Assembly (NCBI RefSeq): GCF_050337045.1
Contig: NZ_JAKJSO010000017.1
Span: 1 to 64,000, forward strand
Direction: 5' to 3'
From: Photobacterium kagoshimensis
GTDB lineage: Bacteria; Pseudomonadota; Gammaproteobacteria; Enterobacterales; Vibrionaceae
DNA: 64,000 bases
Every line of letters begins with the position of its first letter. The first letter of the stretch is position 1. Made by a program: the position numbers and the translations under genes. Under the pieces are notes generated by a model. The model saw only the letters and a program-made list of their open reading frames with translations. It searched no databases and was not told the DNA's origin. Of the stretch, positions 63,819 through 64,000 are shown in pieces.

Positions 63819-63965
63819 TGTTATCCCTTTCTAATTCAAATTGATTGTGAGCATTAGTTAAGAGGGCAATTTTGACGTTTAGCAACTCAAAAGGGAAGGA
63901 TAAACACGTCGAATTTAATGTGATTGTATAAAGCAGGGTGTGAATGAGCGCTAAATTTATGAGAT

Positions 63966-63993
63966 AAAGGCCCTGGTGGAATCGGCCTTTATG
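63966..63993. other. Hairpin near the right edge
   Basis: A 7-bp stem AAAGGCC / GGCCTTT with an 11-base loop. The 180 bases right of yrbG contain no gene. The hairpin could belong to a transcription unit outside the window, or to a leader. Function cannot be decided here. Confidence 0.3.
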
Positions 63994-64000
63994 AACGTTC

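Noticed and set aside
1..64000. CRISPR arrays, insertion sequences, integrases, phage genes
   Set aside because: No regularly spaced direct repeats and no transposase, recombinase or phage structural motifs were seen; the gene content is conserved chromosomal core plus one small operon.

Overview
The window is chromosomal DNA of a gammaproteobacterium, almost certainly a Vibrionaceae member and probably Photobacterium-like. The case rests on gene order: a complete MSHA (mannose-sensitive haemagglutinin) type IV pilus locus between ssb/csrD and mreBCD, with lysC, a class V aminotransferase, pglL and uvrA to its left, as I recall it from Vibrio cholerae. The exact genus is inference.

Layout. 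1-560: end of an rRNA operon, with the last bases of 23S, a 5S gene, tRNA-Thr(GGT), a second 5S gene and a terminator. 0.6-8.7 kb: aspartate-family amino acid genes. metA and metH each have MetJ boxes, a Na+/H+ antiporter lies between them, and lysC sits behind a lysine riboswitch. 8.9-10.0 kb: a class V PLP aminotransferase. 10.1-15.6 kb: a PglL-type O-oligosaccharyltransferase, uvrA, and the divergent ssb, with a perfect LexA box between uvrA and ssb. 15.8-20.1 kb: a compact five-gene operon (acyl carrier protein, AMP-forming ligase, SDR reductase, acyltransferase-like protein, NodB-type deacetylase). It reads as a glycan deacetylate-and-reacylate module and is the most interesting accessory element here. 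20.1-21.0 kb: a LysR regulator. 21.2-41.0 kb: csrD, then mshIJKLMNEGFB, two tandem mshA major-pilin genes, and mshCDOPQ.

41.1-54.2 kb: mreBCD, maf, rng, yhdP, a nitrilase, tldD, yjgA (darP) and pmbA. 54.3-62.8 kb, minus strand: mgtE; the nitrogen-PTS block rpoN-hpf-ptsN-rapZ-npr; and the LPS export and Kdo block kdsD-kdsC-lptC-lptA-lptB. A CaCA-family exchanger (yrbG) closes the window.

How the parts may work together. The MSHA genes encode a surface pilus whose extension ATPase MshE carries a c-di-GMP-binding N-terminal domain. PglL enzymes typically glycosylate pilins, and the acyl-modification operon lies between pglL and the pilus genes, so pilin glycosylation with a custom acylated sugar is an attractive but unproven model. 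No insertion sequence, integrase, phage gene or CRISPR array was seen.
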